DNA of 23,190 nt from CAYVQU01 sp964453155 (lineage in GTDB: Bacteria > Chloroflexota > Anaerolineae > Anaerolineales > UBA11858): positions 1 to 23,190 of the forward strand of contig CAYVQU010000078.1 in NCBI GenBank assembly GCA_964453155.1, given 5' to 3'. Below, piece after piece: positions 1 through 7,287 of this stretch. Made by a program: the position numbers and the translations under genes. Each line of letters begins with the position of its first letter. Position 1 is the stretch's first letter. The notes beneath the pieces were generated by a model, which was not told where the DNA came from, ran no database searches, and worked only from the letters and a program-made list of their open reading frames with translations.

Positions 1-119
1 TTTGTTAATGTCCTTTTTGACACTTATTTGTCTACTTATTTCTGAACCATCCCCATTTTTTCTCCAAATATTAAGAAAATCGGGATCGATACGCATCCAT
101 CTTAAATCTGACAATTTCA

Positions 120-164
120 CCACAAAGGGCACGAAGGATCACAAAGCTTTGTGTCCTTTGTGGT
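120..164. repeat. Facing array of 9-bp units (CACAAAGG type)
   Basis: Three units on the + strand, CCACAAAGG (120-128), GCACGAAGG (129-137) and TCACAAAGC (139-147, shifted by one base), face two units read on the - strand, CCACAAAGG (163-155) and ACACAAAGC (154-146). The centre, CACAAAGCTTTGTG at 140-153, is a perfect palindrome, and the outer CCACAAAGG/CCTTTGTGG arms also pair. The element lies about 90 bp upstream of the first gene. Bases 1-119 hold nothing I recognise. Confidence 0.8.
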
Positions 165-205
165 TTTAAATACAAAAAATCAAGAGAAGTTTATCATATT
201 TCGAG

Positions 206-211
206 TATAAT
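206..211 (+). promoter_or_regulatory. Candidate -10 box for the YcaQ-like gene
   Basis: A perfect TATAAT lies 44 bp upstream of the preferred ATG at 256. No convincing -35 hexamer sits 16-18 bp upstream and there is no TG extension, so this is only a plausible promoter. Confidence 0.35.
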
Positions 212-255
212 TATCAGCACAATTGTTCCAATATTCTCGAGGAGAATCCCATATC

Positions 256-1497
256 ATGATGACTTCATTACCCCCTGCAATCACCATATCGAAATCAGAC
301 GCCCGGCGCTTTATGTTATCCCATCATGGGTTGTATCCCCCCCGTCAAAGATTGGGAAAAGCAGGTGTTTTGGATTACATCCACCACGTTGGCTGCATCC
401 AATTTGACCCCATCAATATCGTCGGCCGCAATCCAGATTTGGTACTGCAATCGCGGGTAAAGGATTACAGGCCCCACATGTTGGATGAATTATTGTATTC
501 GGATCGAAATTTACTGGATGGCTGGGACAAGATGGCCTCAATTTATGCAATGGAAGATTGGCCCAACTTCACCCGCCGTCGGGAATGGCTGCGAGAACAC
601 ATCCACGAACGCCGCCCCCCGCAGGAAGCCCTCGCTGATACCCTTGAACAGGTCCGGCAGCGGGGACCGGTTTCATCCCTAGATTTCAAAGAAACGATCA
701 AAGTGGATTGGTCTTGGGGTCCGACGAAGATCGTCCGGGCCTGCCTGGAGCAGCTATTTTCCGAGGGCTATGTCGGGGTCGATCACCGGGTGAACAACCG
801 GCGCTCATTCGATTTAATTGAGCGGTTGGTTCGGGCAGAATTCTTATCCCAACCCGATCCTTTCGACACCGAAGAAGATTATCAATACTGGCATGTTCAT
901 CGTCGAGTCGGCAGCATGGGCCTGGCTCAAGCCCGAACCGGGGAATGCTGGGGCGGTATTTTAGGAGTGGGCAGCCGTGAACGGCAGGCAGCCCTGAAAC
1001 GCCTCATCGAAAAGGGGAAGATTATCCCCGTCACAATCGCTGAAATCCCCAAAAAAGAATACTATTTGCGGCGGCAAGATTTGCCAACCTTAGAAGCAGT
1101 TCAAACCGATCCGCAACCTGAACCCGCAGCCGCCTTCATCGCCGCCCTTGATAATTTCATTTGGAACCGGAACGTGATCGAAGATCTCTTCGACTTCATA
1201 TACCGTTGGGAAGTCTATAAACCCAAAGCTCTCCGGGAATACGGCTATTACGTTCTCCCGGTAATTTATGGCGATCGCTTCATCGCTCGCATCGATCCAT
1301 CCTTCGATAAGAAAAAACGCATCCTGACCGTCAACAATTGGTGGTGGGAGCCTGATGTCGCTGTCGATGATCAAATCCGGATGGCACTCGTCGAAGCGTG
1401 GAATGACTTTGCGGCTTATCTCAATGTTCAAGAGATCATCTTAGGGGACGCCATTCACGATCCTGACGAATTTCGCTGGATGCTGGACAATACTTGA
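256..1497 (+). CDS. YcaQ-family winged-helix protein (putative DNA glycosylase)
   Basis: This 413-residue protein resembles the YcaQ/AlkZ winged-helix family (HTH_42), whose studied members excise alkylated bases or unhook DNA interstrand crosslinks. The N-terminal region carries GCIQFDP, with Q49-F50-D51 matching the Q-hydrophobic-D catalytic signature I recall for the YcaQ-like branch; AlkZ-like members have Q-x-Q. The C-terminal half has the family-typical LPVIYGDRF and RIDPSFDKK segments near residues 335-360. ATG 256 is preferred because GAGGAG lies at 239-244. The frame is open from 223, but no ribosome-binding site precedes that ATG, and ATG 259 is also possible. The gene stands alone, with repeat elements on both sides. 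Family assignment is good; the exact substrate is inferred. Confidence 0.85.
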   Translation: MMTSLPPAITISKSDARRFMLSHHGLYPPRQRLGKAGVLDYIHHVGCIQFDPINIVGRNPDLVLQSRVKDYRPHMLDELLYSDRNLLDGWDKMASIYAMEDWPNFTRRREWLREHIHERRPPQEALADTLEQVRQRGPVSSLDFKETIKVDWSWGPTKIVRACLEQLFSEGYVGVDHRVNNRRSFDLIERLVRAEFLSQPDPFDTEEDYQYWHVHRRVGSMGLAQARTGECWGGILGVGSRERQAALKRLIEKGKIIPVTIAEIPKKEYYLRRQDLPTLEAVQTDPQPEPAAAFIAALDNFIWNRNVIEDLFDFIYRWEVYKPKALREYGYYVLPVIYGDRFIARIDPSFDKKKRILTVNNWWWEPDVAVDDQIRMALVEAWNDFAAYLNVQEIILGDAIHDPDEFRWMLDNT

Positions 1498-1520
1498 TTC
1501 TAAAGCAATACTCAGGTAAG

Positions 1521-1600
1521 CACCCTGAGCGGAGCAACAGAAGCGTTCTTCGACTGCGGTTTTCTCCGCTCTGAATGCTTCAGCTGTGTAGTCGAAGGGT
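1521..1600. repeat. Interleaved inverted-repeat element bounded by ACCCT/AGGGT
   Basis: The element starts with CACCCTGAGCGGAG and ends with AGTCGAAGGGT. Inside, GAGCGGAG (1527-1534) has a perfect complement, CTCCGCTC, at 1564-1571, and CTTCGACT (1548-1555) has a perfect complement, AGTCGAAG, at 1590-1597. The two stems interleave, so they cannot form together without a pseudoknot. It is part of the 330-bp gene-free stretch 1498-1827. Confidence 0.7.
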
Positions 1601-1624
1601 AGCCTACATTCTAAAAATCTTAAA

Positions 1625-1689
1625 CTGCAGAGAGCGCTGAGAACGCAGATTTTAATTAAATCACTCTGCGCACTTCGCGTTCTCTGTGG
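1625..1689. repeat. Facing array of 9-bp units (CGCAGAGA type)
   Basis: The + strand has CTGCAGAGA, GCGCTGAGA and ACGCAGATT in exact 9-bp register from 1625 to 1651. The - strand has CCACAGAGA, ACGCGAAGT and GCGCAGAGT in exact register from 1689 down to 1663. The A/T-rich centre is itself nearly self-complementary. The design matches the 120-164 element with a different core. The rest of 1498-1827 holds the 1521-1600 element and a probable promoter; I see no gene there. Confidence 0.8.
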
Positions 1690-1743
1690 TTTAAATCAAT
1701 CTCACCAGTAATTTTGTCCTAAATGATAAAGTCTGCCGAAAAA

Positions 1744-1769
1744 ACCAGTATATAATAGATTGTACTGGT
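1744..1769 (+). promoter_or_regulatory. TATAAT bracketed by a 7-bp palindrome, candidate promoter-operator
   Basis: ACCAGTA (1744-1750) and TACTGGT (1763-1769) are perfect inverted repeats flanking a 12-bp spacer that begins with TATAAT (1751-1756). The -10-like box lies about 70 bp upstream of the FHA-ABC start codon. A dimeric repressor bound here would cover the -10 region. No good -35 is visible. The palindrome is seen directly; its regulatory role is inferred. Confidence 0.5.
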
Positions 1770-1827
1770 ATTTCGCAATTTACCATCCTACCATCCAATC
1801 CGTTTCCAATCAAAAACAGGGTAACAT

Positions 1828-4800
1828 ATGAATACTTTAGCGGGATGTCACCTCATTGTCCAAAAAGGACCTCATTCAGGTCAGCAGTTCAATTTGGGGC
1901 AAAGTATTGCCGTGATCGGTCGAGATGATGCCGCCGATATCACCATCAAAGAGCGCATCATTTCCCGCCATCATTTTCGGATCATGGCCAGCGGGGGACA
2001 ATTCATACTCGAGGATCTCAACAGCAGTAACGGTACCTTCGTCAATGGGGTGCAAGTATTTGGGAAAACAACGCTCAACTCAGGCGACCTCATTTCTATC
2101 GCTCAGGATATCGCATTTGAATTCCGGGCCCCTCAGTCGATGGCTGGTCCCACCCAAATGGCAGATTTCGCCCCGCCGCCTGTGAGTGGTGCGGCCCAAC
2201 CAAAATTGATCGTCACCATTGAAGGTCGGGCTCCTTTAACCTATCCCCTAACCAAACCCCAGATCACGATCGGACGGGCTGATGATAATGATATTCCCAT
2301 TCACTCCAAAGTCATGTCGCGCTATCATGCCCGGTTGGAACAACAAGGAACAGAGTACGTCTTTGTCCCGCTGCCAAATGCCACCAACCCCTTCTGGCTG
2401 CAAGGAACTCAGGTCACCAACCGGATGCCACTGGGCCACCTAAACGAGTTGAAAATTAGCAGCAACCAACCGAACATTGCCGTTTCCCTGATTTATGAGG
2501 CCGCGGTTCCCAGTGCAGTCCCGGTCGGACAACCCCACGCGGCCCCTCCGGCCCAACAAAGTCCTGGCGGGACAATGCTGGATGTCGACTTTGAGCCCGG
2601 TGGTCCCGGGAGCACCGCCCCACCCGAGTTGATCGTCACCATCGCGGGGCAACCATCCCAAATCCACCGCTTGGATAAAGACCGGATCACGGTTGGACGA
2701 GCCCCCGAAAATGATATCGTCATCCCTTCGGAGATCGTTTCGCGTTATCACGGCCACCTGGATTTTCGGAACGGCCGTTACGAGTATGTGGCCGACCCCC
2801 GGGCGACCAATGCTCTCTTCTTTGAAGGTCGCCCTTTTGATCGCCACCGACTGCACCACGATGAGGTCTTACGGATCAACAGCACCCTGCCGGGGCAAAT
2901 GGTAACTCTGACCTACAACGCCCCCTCCGATGCAGTTGCAACCGTCGATTTCAAAACCATTGGCTTTGCCCAGAAAAACTTATTGACATTTGGGCGAGAC
3001 GCCAACAATGATGTGGTCCTGGAAGTCCCCACTATTTCGCAATATCACGCCCAAATTGAGAAAGTCGGCCAACGCTATCGCGTCCGAGATTTAGAAAGCT
3101 CAAATGGCACTTTCGTGAATGATGAACGGATCGAAGGCGAGGCGTGGGTTACGCAGGGTGAGTCGATCCGCATTGGCCCCTATCGCTTCGTCGTCCAACA
3201 AGATGAATTCTCTCAATATGATGAATCCACCGGCCTAAAAGTGGATGCCTTTGGTTTGAACAAGTGGGTCCGCAAAGATCTCAATATCCTTAAAAACATT
3301 TCGTTGGCCTTTAAACCGCGCGAATTTATCGTCGTTGTCGGCCAAAGTGGTGGGGGCAAATCAACCCTGGTGGATGCGATTGCTGGTTATCGACCCGCCA
3401 CCCATGGACGCGTCACCGTCAATGGGATCGATGTTTACAAGAATTTCGACGCCATCCGCAATGAGATTGGTTTTGTCCCCCAGAAAGACATCATCCACAT
3501 GGAATTGACCGTCTTCCAGGCTCTGGATTACGCGGCCCAATTACGGATGCCGAAAGATACCTCCAAGGCCGAACGTAATCGCCGCATCATGGAGGTTTTG
3601 GATGATCTCGATCTGGCCCACCGCAAAGATGTCCAGATCAGCGGGTTGAGCGGCGGTCAGCAGAAACGGGTCTCGATCGGGGTCGAGTTACTCACCAAAC
3701 CGGGATTATTCTTCCTCGATGAACCCACCTCTGGCCTGGATCCCGGCACCGAGACCGCCTTCATGCACCTGATGCGCCGCCTGGCCGATCAGGGTCGAAC
3801 CATCATCCTAGTGACCCATGCCACCAAAAACGTGATGCTGGCCGACAAAGTCGTCTTTCTCTCTCGGGGTGGCTATCTCTCGTGGTTCGGACCGCCCGAC
3901 GAGGCGCTCCAATATTTCGACTCTTTCCGGTCGGAACGCGAACGCCGGACGACCCCGATGGAGTTCGACCAGATTTACGCCATCCTGGATGACCCCAACC
4001 GCGGCAGTGCCGAAGAGTGGGCCAAACGTTATCAGGCTCACCCCTCCTTCATGGAACATATCGTCACCCCGCTTCAGATGGGCCATCAACAGCCGCCGCC
4101 TCCCCCGCCAGGATCTACCCCCCAACGTGGCCCGCGACAGTCTCAAAGCAAATCCAAAGTTTCGGCGTTGCGGCAATTTATGATCCTTTCGGCCCGGAAC
4201 CTGAAAATTCTAACCCGCGACCGGTCGAGTCTGATCTTGATGTTGATTGCCGCACCTTTGGTCGCCATGCTGGATATGATCATCGCCCCACTAATGGGCG
4301 CTGATCCGTTTAATGTCAACACCGGTAACGCCAGCAATGCGGCAATTACCCTATTCTTAATGACAATTTATTGTCTGCTGGTCGCGGGTTTATCGCAAAT
4401 GCGCGAGTTTGTAAAAGAAGCCGACATTTATAAACGGGAGAGGCTAGTTAATTTAAAAATCCTGCCGTATGTCGGGTCTAAAGTTTGGATCGCGCTATTA
4501 TTAGCCTTTTACCATGCTGCGGCCTATGCCATTGTTCATCATATCGCGTTTGAAATGCCCGGTGGAGCAATGGATTTCGTTCTGATTTACATCACTCTGG
4601 TGCTAGCAGCGATGGCCGGGATGATGAGTGGTTTACTAGCCTCGGCCTTAGCCCCGGCGGCCAGCTCAGCGCCAATGATCATGATTTTACTGATCATTCC
4701 CCAAATTGTACTGAGTGGCGCGTTGGCTCCAGTTCCCAGTTATGCGAGCGCCCCAGCCTCCACTCGGTGGGCTTTTGAAGGGTTTATCGGCATTACGGGG

Positions 4801-5430
4801 ATCGGCTCAGATGTCGCGGCCGATCCCTGCTGGCAATTGGAAGAAGATGTTAGAGATGCGATGACCTTAGAGGATAAAGAGGTCTATGGGTGCAACTGTA
4901 TGGGGGTCGCGGTCTTTGATCCCAATTCATGTAATTTCCCTGGGGTCGGTGAATACTACCTCCCCGAAGTCCATGAACCAGCCCCGGCGGAACCGCCACC
5001 CCTCCGGGCAAAACCAGCTGAACCCGAGATTCCACCCAAGCCCGAACCCCCGGAGGATCAGAGCGACCAAATCGCGATGACCCAGTATATGAGCACGATT
5101 CAGACCTACCAGGACCAGGTTGCCCTCATCCAGGAAGAATACAAAAGCCAGATGAGTCTCTACGAAGCTGAGGCCGATGTTTATCAGGCCGAGATGGAAG
5201 CCTACCAGGAGACGTATACCGAATGGAATGTAGCTCGGACGGGGGCTGTGGGCGGCGCTGAAGGCCTGATTGAATCGATCACCGATGAATTCGGCTGGGC
5301 CTGGGTCGATAAAAATGACTCTGCTAGTTTTTGGTCCTGGATGATCACCGCCTGGGTATCTCAAGGGATCATAATTTCAATTTTCATCGGTTTTGTGGTG
5401 ATTTTGATCAAGCGGAAGGATGTGAATTAG
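1828..5430 (+). CDS. Four-FHA-domain ABC transporter (ABCG-type half transporter)
   Basis: This 1200-residue membrane protein fuses phosphothreonine-reading FHA domains to an ABC ATPase and permease. FHA1 (GR 31-32, SRHH 47-50, SSNG 66-69) looks canonical. FHA2 (GR 149-150, SRYH 164-167) and FHA3 (GR 290-291, SRYH 305-308) lack the NG loop. FHA4 (GR 389-390, SSNG 424-427) has SQYH instead of SRYH. The ATPase has Walker A GQSGGGKST 505-513, LSGGQ 607-611, Walker B with D631-E632, and H664. About six membrane spans follow from residue 800. Between the last two lies a loop of about 200 residues with cysteines 1001, 1022, 1024 and 1035, a proline-rich stretch and a predicted coiled coil near 1090-1135. 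The order FHA-ATPase-permease and the long loop before the last helix fit ABCG-type proteins. The substrate is unknown. It is probably co-transcribed with the lipoprotein gene 74 bp downstream. The ribosome-binding site (AGGGTAA) is weak. Confidence 0.9.
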   Translation: MNTLAGCHLIVQKGPHSGQQFNLGQSIAVIGRDDAADITIKERIISRHHFRIMASGGQFILEDLNSSNGTFVNGVQVFGKTTLNSGDLISIAQDIAFEFRAPQSMAGPTQMADFAPPPVSGAAQPKLIVTIEGRAPLTYPLTKPQITIGRADDNDIPIHSKVMSRYHARLEQQGTEYVFVPLPNATNPFWLQGTQVTNRMPLGHLNELKISSNQPNIAVSLIYEAAVPSAVPVGQPHAAPPAQQSPGGTMLDVDFEPGGPGSTAPPELIVTIAGQPSQIHRLDKDRITVGRAPENDIVIPSEIVSRYHGHLDFRNGRYEYVADPRATNALFFEGRPFDRHRLHHDEVLRINSTLPGQMVTLTYNAPSDAVATVDFKTIGFAQKNLLTFGRDANNDVVLEVPTISQYHAQIEKVGQRYRVRDLESSNGTFVNDERIEGEAWVTQGESIRIGPYRFVVQQDEFSQYDESTGLKVDAFGLNKWVRKDLNILKNISLAFKPREFIVVVGQSGGGKSTLVDAIAGYRPATHGRVTVNGIDVYKNFDAIRNEIGFVPQKDIIHMELTVFQALDYAAQLRMPKDTSKAERNRRIMEVLDDLDLAHRKDVQISGLSGGQQKRVSIGVELLTKPGLFFLDEPTSGLDPGTETAFMHLMRRLADQGRTIILVTHATKNVMLADKVVFLSRGGYLSWFGPPDEALQYFDSFRSERERRTTPMEFDQIYAILDDPNRGSAEEWAKRYQAHPSFMEHIVTPLQMGHQQPPPPPPGSTPQRGPRQSQSKSKVSALRQFMILSARNLKILTRDRSSLILMLIAAPLVAMLDMIIAPLMGADPFNVNTGNASNAAITLFLMTIYCLLVAGLSQMREFVKEADIYKRERLVNLKILPYVGSKVWIALLLAFYHAAAYAIVHHIAFEMPGGAMDFVLIYITLVLAAMAGMMSGLLASALAPAASSAPMIMILLIIPQIVLSGALAPVPSYASAPASTRWAFEGFIGITGIGSDVAADPCWQLEEDVRDAMTLEDKEVYGCNCMGVAVFDPNSCNFPGVGEYYLPEVHEPAPAEPPPLRAKPAEPEIPPKPEPPEDQSDQIAMTQYMSTIQTYQDQVALIQEEYKSQMSLYEAEADVYQAEMEAYQETYTEWNVARTGAVGGAEGLIESITDEFGWAWVDKNDSASFWSWMITAWVSQGIIISIFIGFVVILIKRKDVN

Positions 5431-5437
5431 GTGGTTT

Positions 5438-5478
5438 GTTGGTTGGATAGTCCGCTAGTTTGTTTGTACCCAACCAAC
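5438..5478. repeat. GTTGG-rich inverted repeat between transporter and lipoprotein genes
   Basis: GTTGGTTGG (5438-5446) is perfectly complementary to CCAACCAAC (5470-5478), and further GTTGG-like units lie on either side. It starts a few bases after the transporter stop codon. No T run follows, so it is unlikely to be a simple terminator. Confidence 0.6.
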
Positions 5479-5504
5479 CATCCAACAATTCAAGGGAAAA
5501 GATT

Positions 5505-6536
5505 ATGGAGAAAAAAACAATCTTCTTGATAGTGCTCGTTACGGTGCTTATCAGCGTAACGCTGGCCTGCGATTTGGGTTTCGGGGGGGGGGAATCGCAA
5601 GCCACACTAGATGCTATGAGTACGGCCATCATCCAAACTGCGACCGCGGCTGCAGTGGAAGATGGCGGTGAGGGAAACACGGCTGTTCAAACCGCCCAGG
5701 CTGAAGCGACCCAGCAAGCCATGTCGATTGCGATCACGCAGACGGCCATCGCGAATGAGCAAGGAGCCGCGGCCGCGGCCCAATCGGAGGCCGCAGGACC
5801 CATCATGGCAGAACTCCCCCAATATGGAGTTGACCGTGAAAATGGTCAATTTGGCTGGGCCCACGAACCCTTCACACTTGAAATCGACGGCTACCAGCAA
5901 AACGATTTCCGGAACGATTACATCCACATTTCGGCGGCCGATTTTGTCTTGGTCGCCGATATCACCTGGGAGACCCAGTATGGCACTTCGGGGTGTGGGT
6001 TCATGTTCCGCTCCGATGGAGATAAAAACAAGCCGAACCAATATATGGTCATCATCTCCCGGGCTGGAAATGGACATGCGGTCTTCACCGCCATTGTTGA
6101 TGGGGAACCAGCCAACTTTAAGGATTTCTACGCTCGCGAGGAAGATCGTTCATTCGGTTTTCATAACGGGGATACCAACCGATTAGCCGTTGTCGCCCGC
6201 GGCAATATCATCGAGATTTATACTAATGGGGCCCTAGTCGGCACGGTCGACACCACGCAACCGCCCAAACAACCCACAATGCCCCCTAAACCCACATTGC
6301 CCCTCAATGCGGATGATAATGCCCTGGCCCAGTTCAACCAGGAGATGGAAGAATATGAGGCCATGATCGCGCAAATCCAGAACAATTTCGGTGCAGCCTC
6401 GATGAATTTCGATGAAAAAGACGCGGTATTCGATAAAGGTTTTTTGGGAATGATGGTAGTGAATGAATCGGGAAAAACCCGCTGCGATTACAGCGACGCA
6501 TATTTATGGTTGATCAATAGCGAAGCAGGGCAATAG
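5505..6536 (+). CDS. Lipoprotein with a concanavalin-like domain
   Basis: A predicted exported lipoprotein of 343 residues. It opens with two lysines and a hydrophobic stretch ending at Cys22 in VTLAC; the lipobox is slightly non-ideal (T at -3, L at -2). A low-complexity Ala/Thr/Gln spacer follows, with a repeated motif (MSTAIIQTA near 38-46, MSIAITQTA near 73-81). Residues about 105-250 and 308-340 look like a beta-sandwich of the concanavalin/3-keto-disaccharide hydrolase-like type, but I see no confident active site. Residues 251-300 are a Pro-rich stretch plus a charged helical segment that resembles part of the transporter's outer loop. A run of ten G (5583-5592) encodes the glycines just after the lipobox. 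ATG 5505 is chosen because AAGGGAAAAG lies just upstream; the frame is open from 5460. Likely a partner of the upstream transporter (inference). Confidence 0.75.
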   Translation: MEKKTIFLIVLVTVLISVTLACDLGFGGGESQATLDAMSTAIIQTATAAAVEDGGEGNTAVQTAQAEATQQAMSIAITQTAIANEQGAAAAAQSEAAGPIMAELPQYGVDRENGQFGWAHEPFTLEIDGYQQNDFRNDYIHISAADFVLVADITWETQYGTSGCGFMFRSDGDKNKPNQYMVIISRAGNGHAVFTAIVDGEPANFKDFYAREEDRSFGFHNGDTNRLAVVARGNIIEIYTNGALVGTVDTTQPPKQPTMPPKPTLPLNADDNALAQFNQEMEEYEAMIAQIQNNFGAASMNFDEKDAVFDKGFLGMMVVNESGKTRCDYSDAYLWLINSEAGQ

Positions 6537-6556
6537 TGGATGGTTCTCCTAAATTC

Positions 6557-6592
6557 AAGTGACAGTCCCTTGGCAAGGGATTGTCACTTTTT
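6557..6592 (+). terminator. Intrinsic terminator in the convergent lipoprotein/nadD junction
   Basis: AAGTGACAGTCCCTT (6557-6571) pairs with AAGGGATTGTCACTT (6575-6589) with one G-T wobble across a 3-nt loop, and five T follow (6588-6592). It terminates the + strand lipoprotein transcript. The TGA stop of nadD (6584-6586, - strand) is inside the stem. The - strand side has no good T run. Confidence 0.85.
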
Positions 6593-7195
6593 AATTCTAT
6601 AAAGCTGTTGAGCTTGGATGATTTCAAACACCGCTGGGGACAGGAAATAGCGGAATGAACGACCTTCCTGAATACGGCGGCGGATTTGGGAGGCTGCGAT
6701 CTCCACCAAAGGCGAATCCACAACCTGAATTTTGGAGGTAATCCCCGGAATTTGGGATTCGAGATGGTTCAGATCGATATCATCCCCTGGACGGCGCATC
6801 ACCCCAATATTCCGGCAGCCAGCAACAAATTCCTGCGGTTGATACCAGGAAGGCAGATTCTCCAAAGAGTCACCTCCCATTAAATAAACCAGATCACTCT
6901 CGGGATATTTTTCCCCTAATAATCGCACCGTATCAACTGCAAAGTGGGGCGCGGGCCGGTCAATATCTACGTGGGAAAGTTCAAACCAATCATCAGCACC
7001 AATAGCCGCCTGGACCATATCTAATCGCTCTTGCAAAGGAGAAATGGTTTGCTTTTGCTTATGAGGGGGATGAAACGTCAAGACCCACAAAACTCGATCC
7101 AATTTTAGCTGCTGTTGGGCTGCCGCGGCCAGAATTAAATGACCGATGTGAGGCGGATCGAAAGTACCGCCGAAGATGCCGAGACGTTGGTACAT
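6584..7195 (-). CDS. nadD: Nicotinate-nucleotide adenylyltransferase
   Basis: NadD makes nicotinate adenine dinucleotide from nicotinate mononucleotide and ATP, the penultimate step of NAD synthesis. The 203-residue protein has the nucleotidyltransferase signature GGTFDPPHIGH at residues 9-19, the family HPPHK segment near 42-46, and a C-terminal AASQIRRR that corresponds to the family's SxTxxR motif. Length is normal. It lies downstream of obg, a common pairing. No Shine-Dalgarno sequence is visible: the 9-bp repeat array upstream extends into the start codon. The stop codon lies inside the 6557-6592 hairpin stem. Confidence 0.95.
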   Translation of the reverse strand: MYQRLGIFGGTFDPPHIGHLILAAAAQQQLKLDRVLWVLTFHPPHKQKQTISPLQERLDMVQAAIGADDWFELSHVDIDRPAPHFAVDTVRLLGEKYPESDLVYLMGGDSLENLPSWYQPQEFVAGCRNIGVMRRPGDDIDLNHLESQIPGITSKIQVVDSPLVEIAASQIRRRIQEGRSFRYFLSPAVFEIIQAQQLYRIKK

Positions 7196-7287
7196 GTCTT
7201 AATGGTCTAATTCGTCAAAAATGTCTATAAGGTCGGACTGATCAGACTAATTGGACCCTTTAGACTTTTCAGACTAGTCTGACCACT
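7192..7287. repeat. Head-to-head array of 9-bp NNGACNNNT units
   Basis: On the + strand six consecutive nonamers fit NNGACYNNT in perfect register: CGGACTGAT (7234), CAGACTAAT, TGGACCCTT, TAGACTTTT, CAGACTAGT and CTGACCACT (ending 7287). On the - strand five nonamers run from 7236 to 7192: CCGACCTTA, TAGACATTT, TTGACGAAT, TAGACCATT and AAGACATGT. Four of these five fit NNGACNNNT and the first ends in A. The two arms meet at 7234-7236. The array fills the obg-nadD spacer, contains the last codons and TAG stop of obg, and includes the ATG of nadD. Confidence 0.85.

Noticed and set aside
120..1689. Possible CRISPR array or transposon ends in the repeat-bearing gaps
   Set aside because: Units are only 9 bp with no spacers, and there is no transposase, target-site duplication or cas gene nearby.
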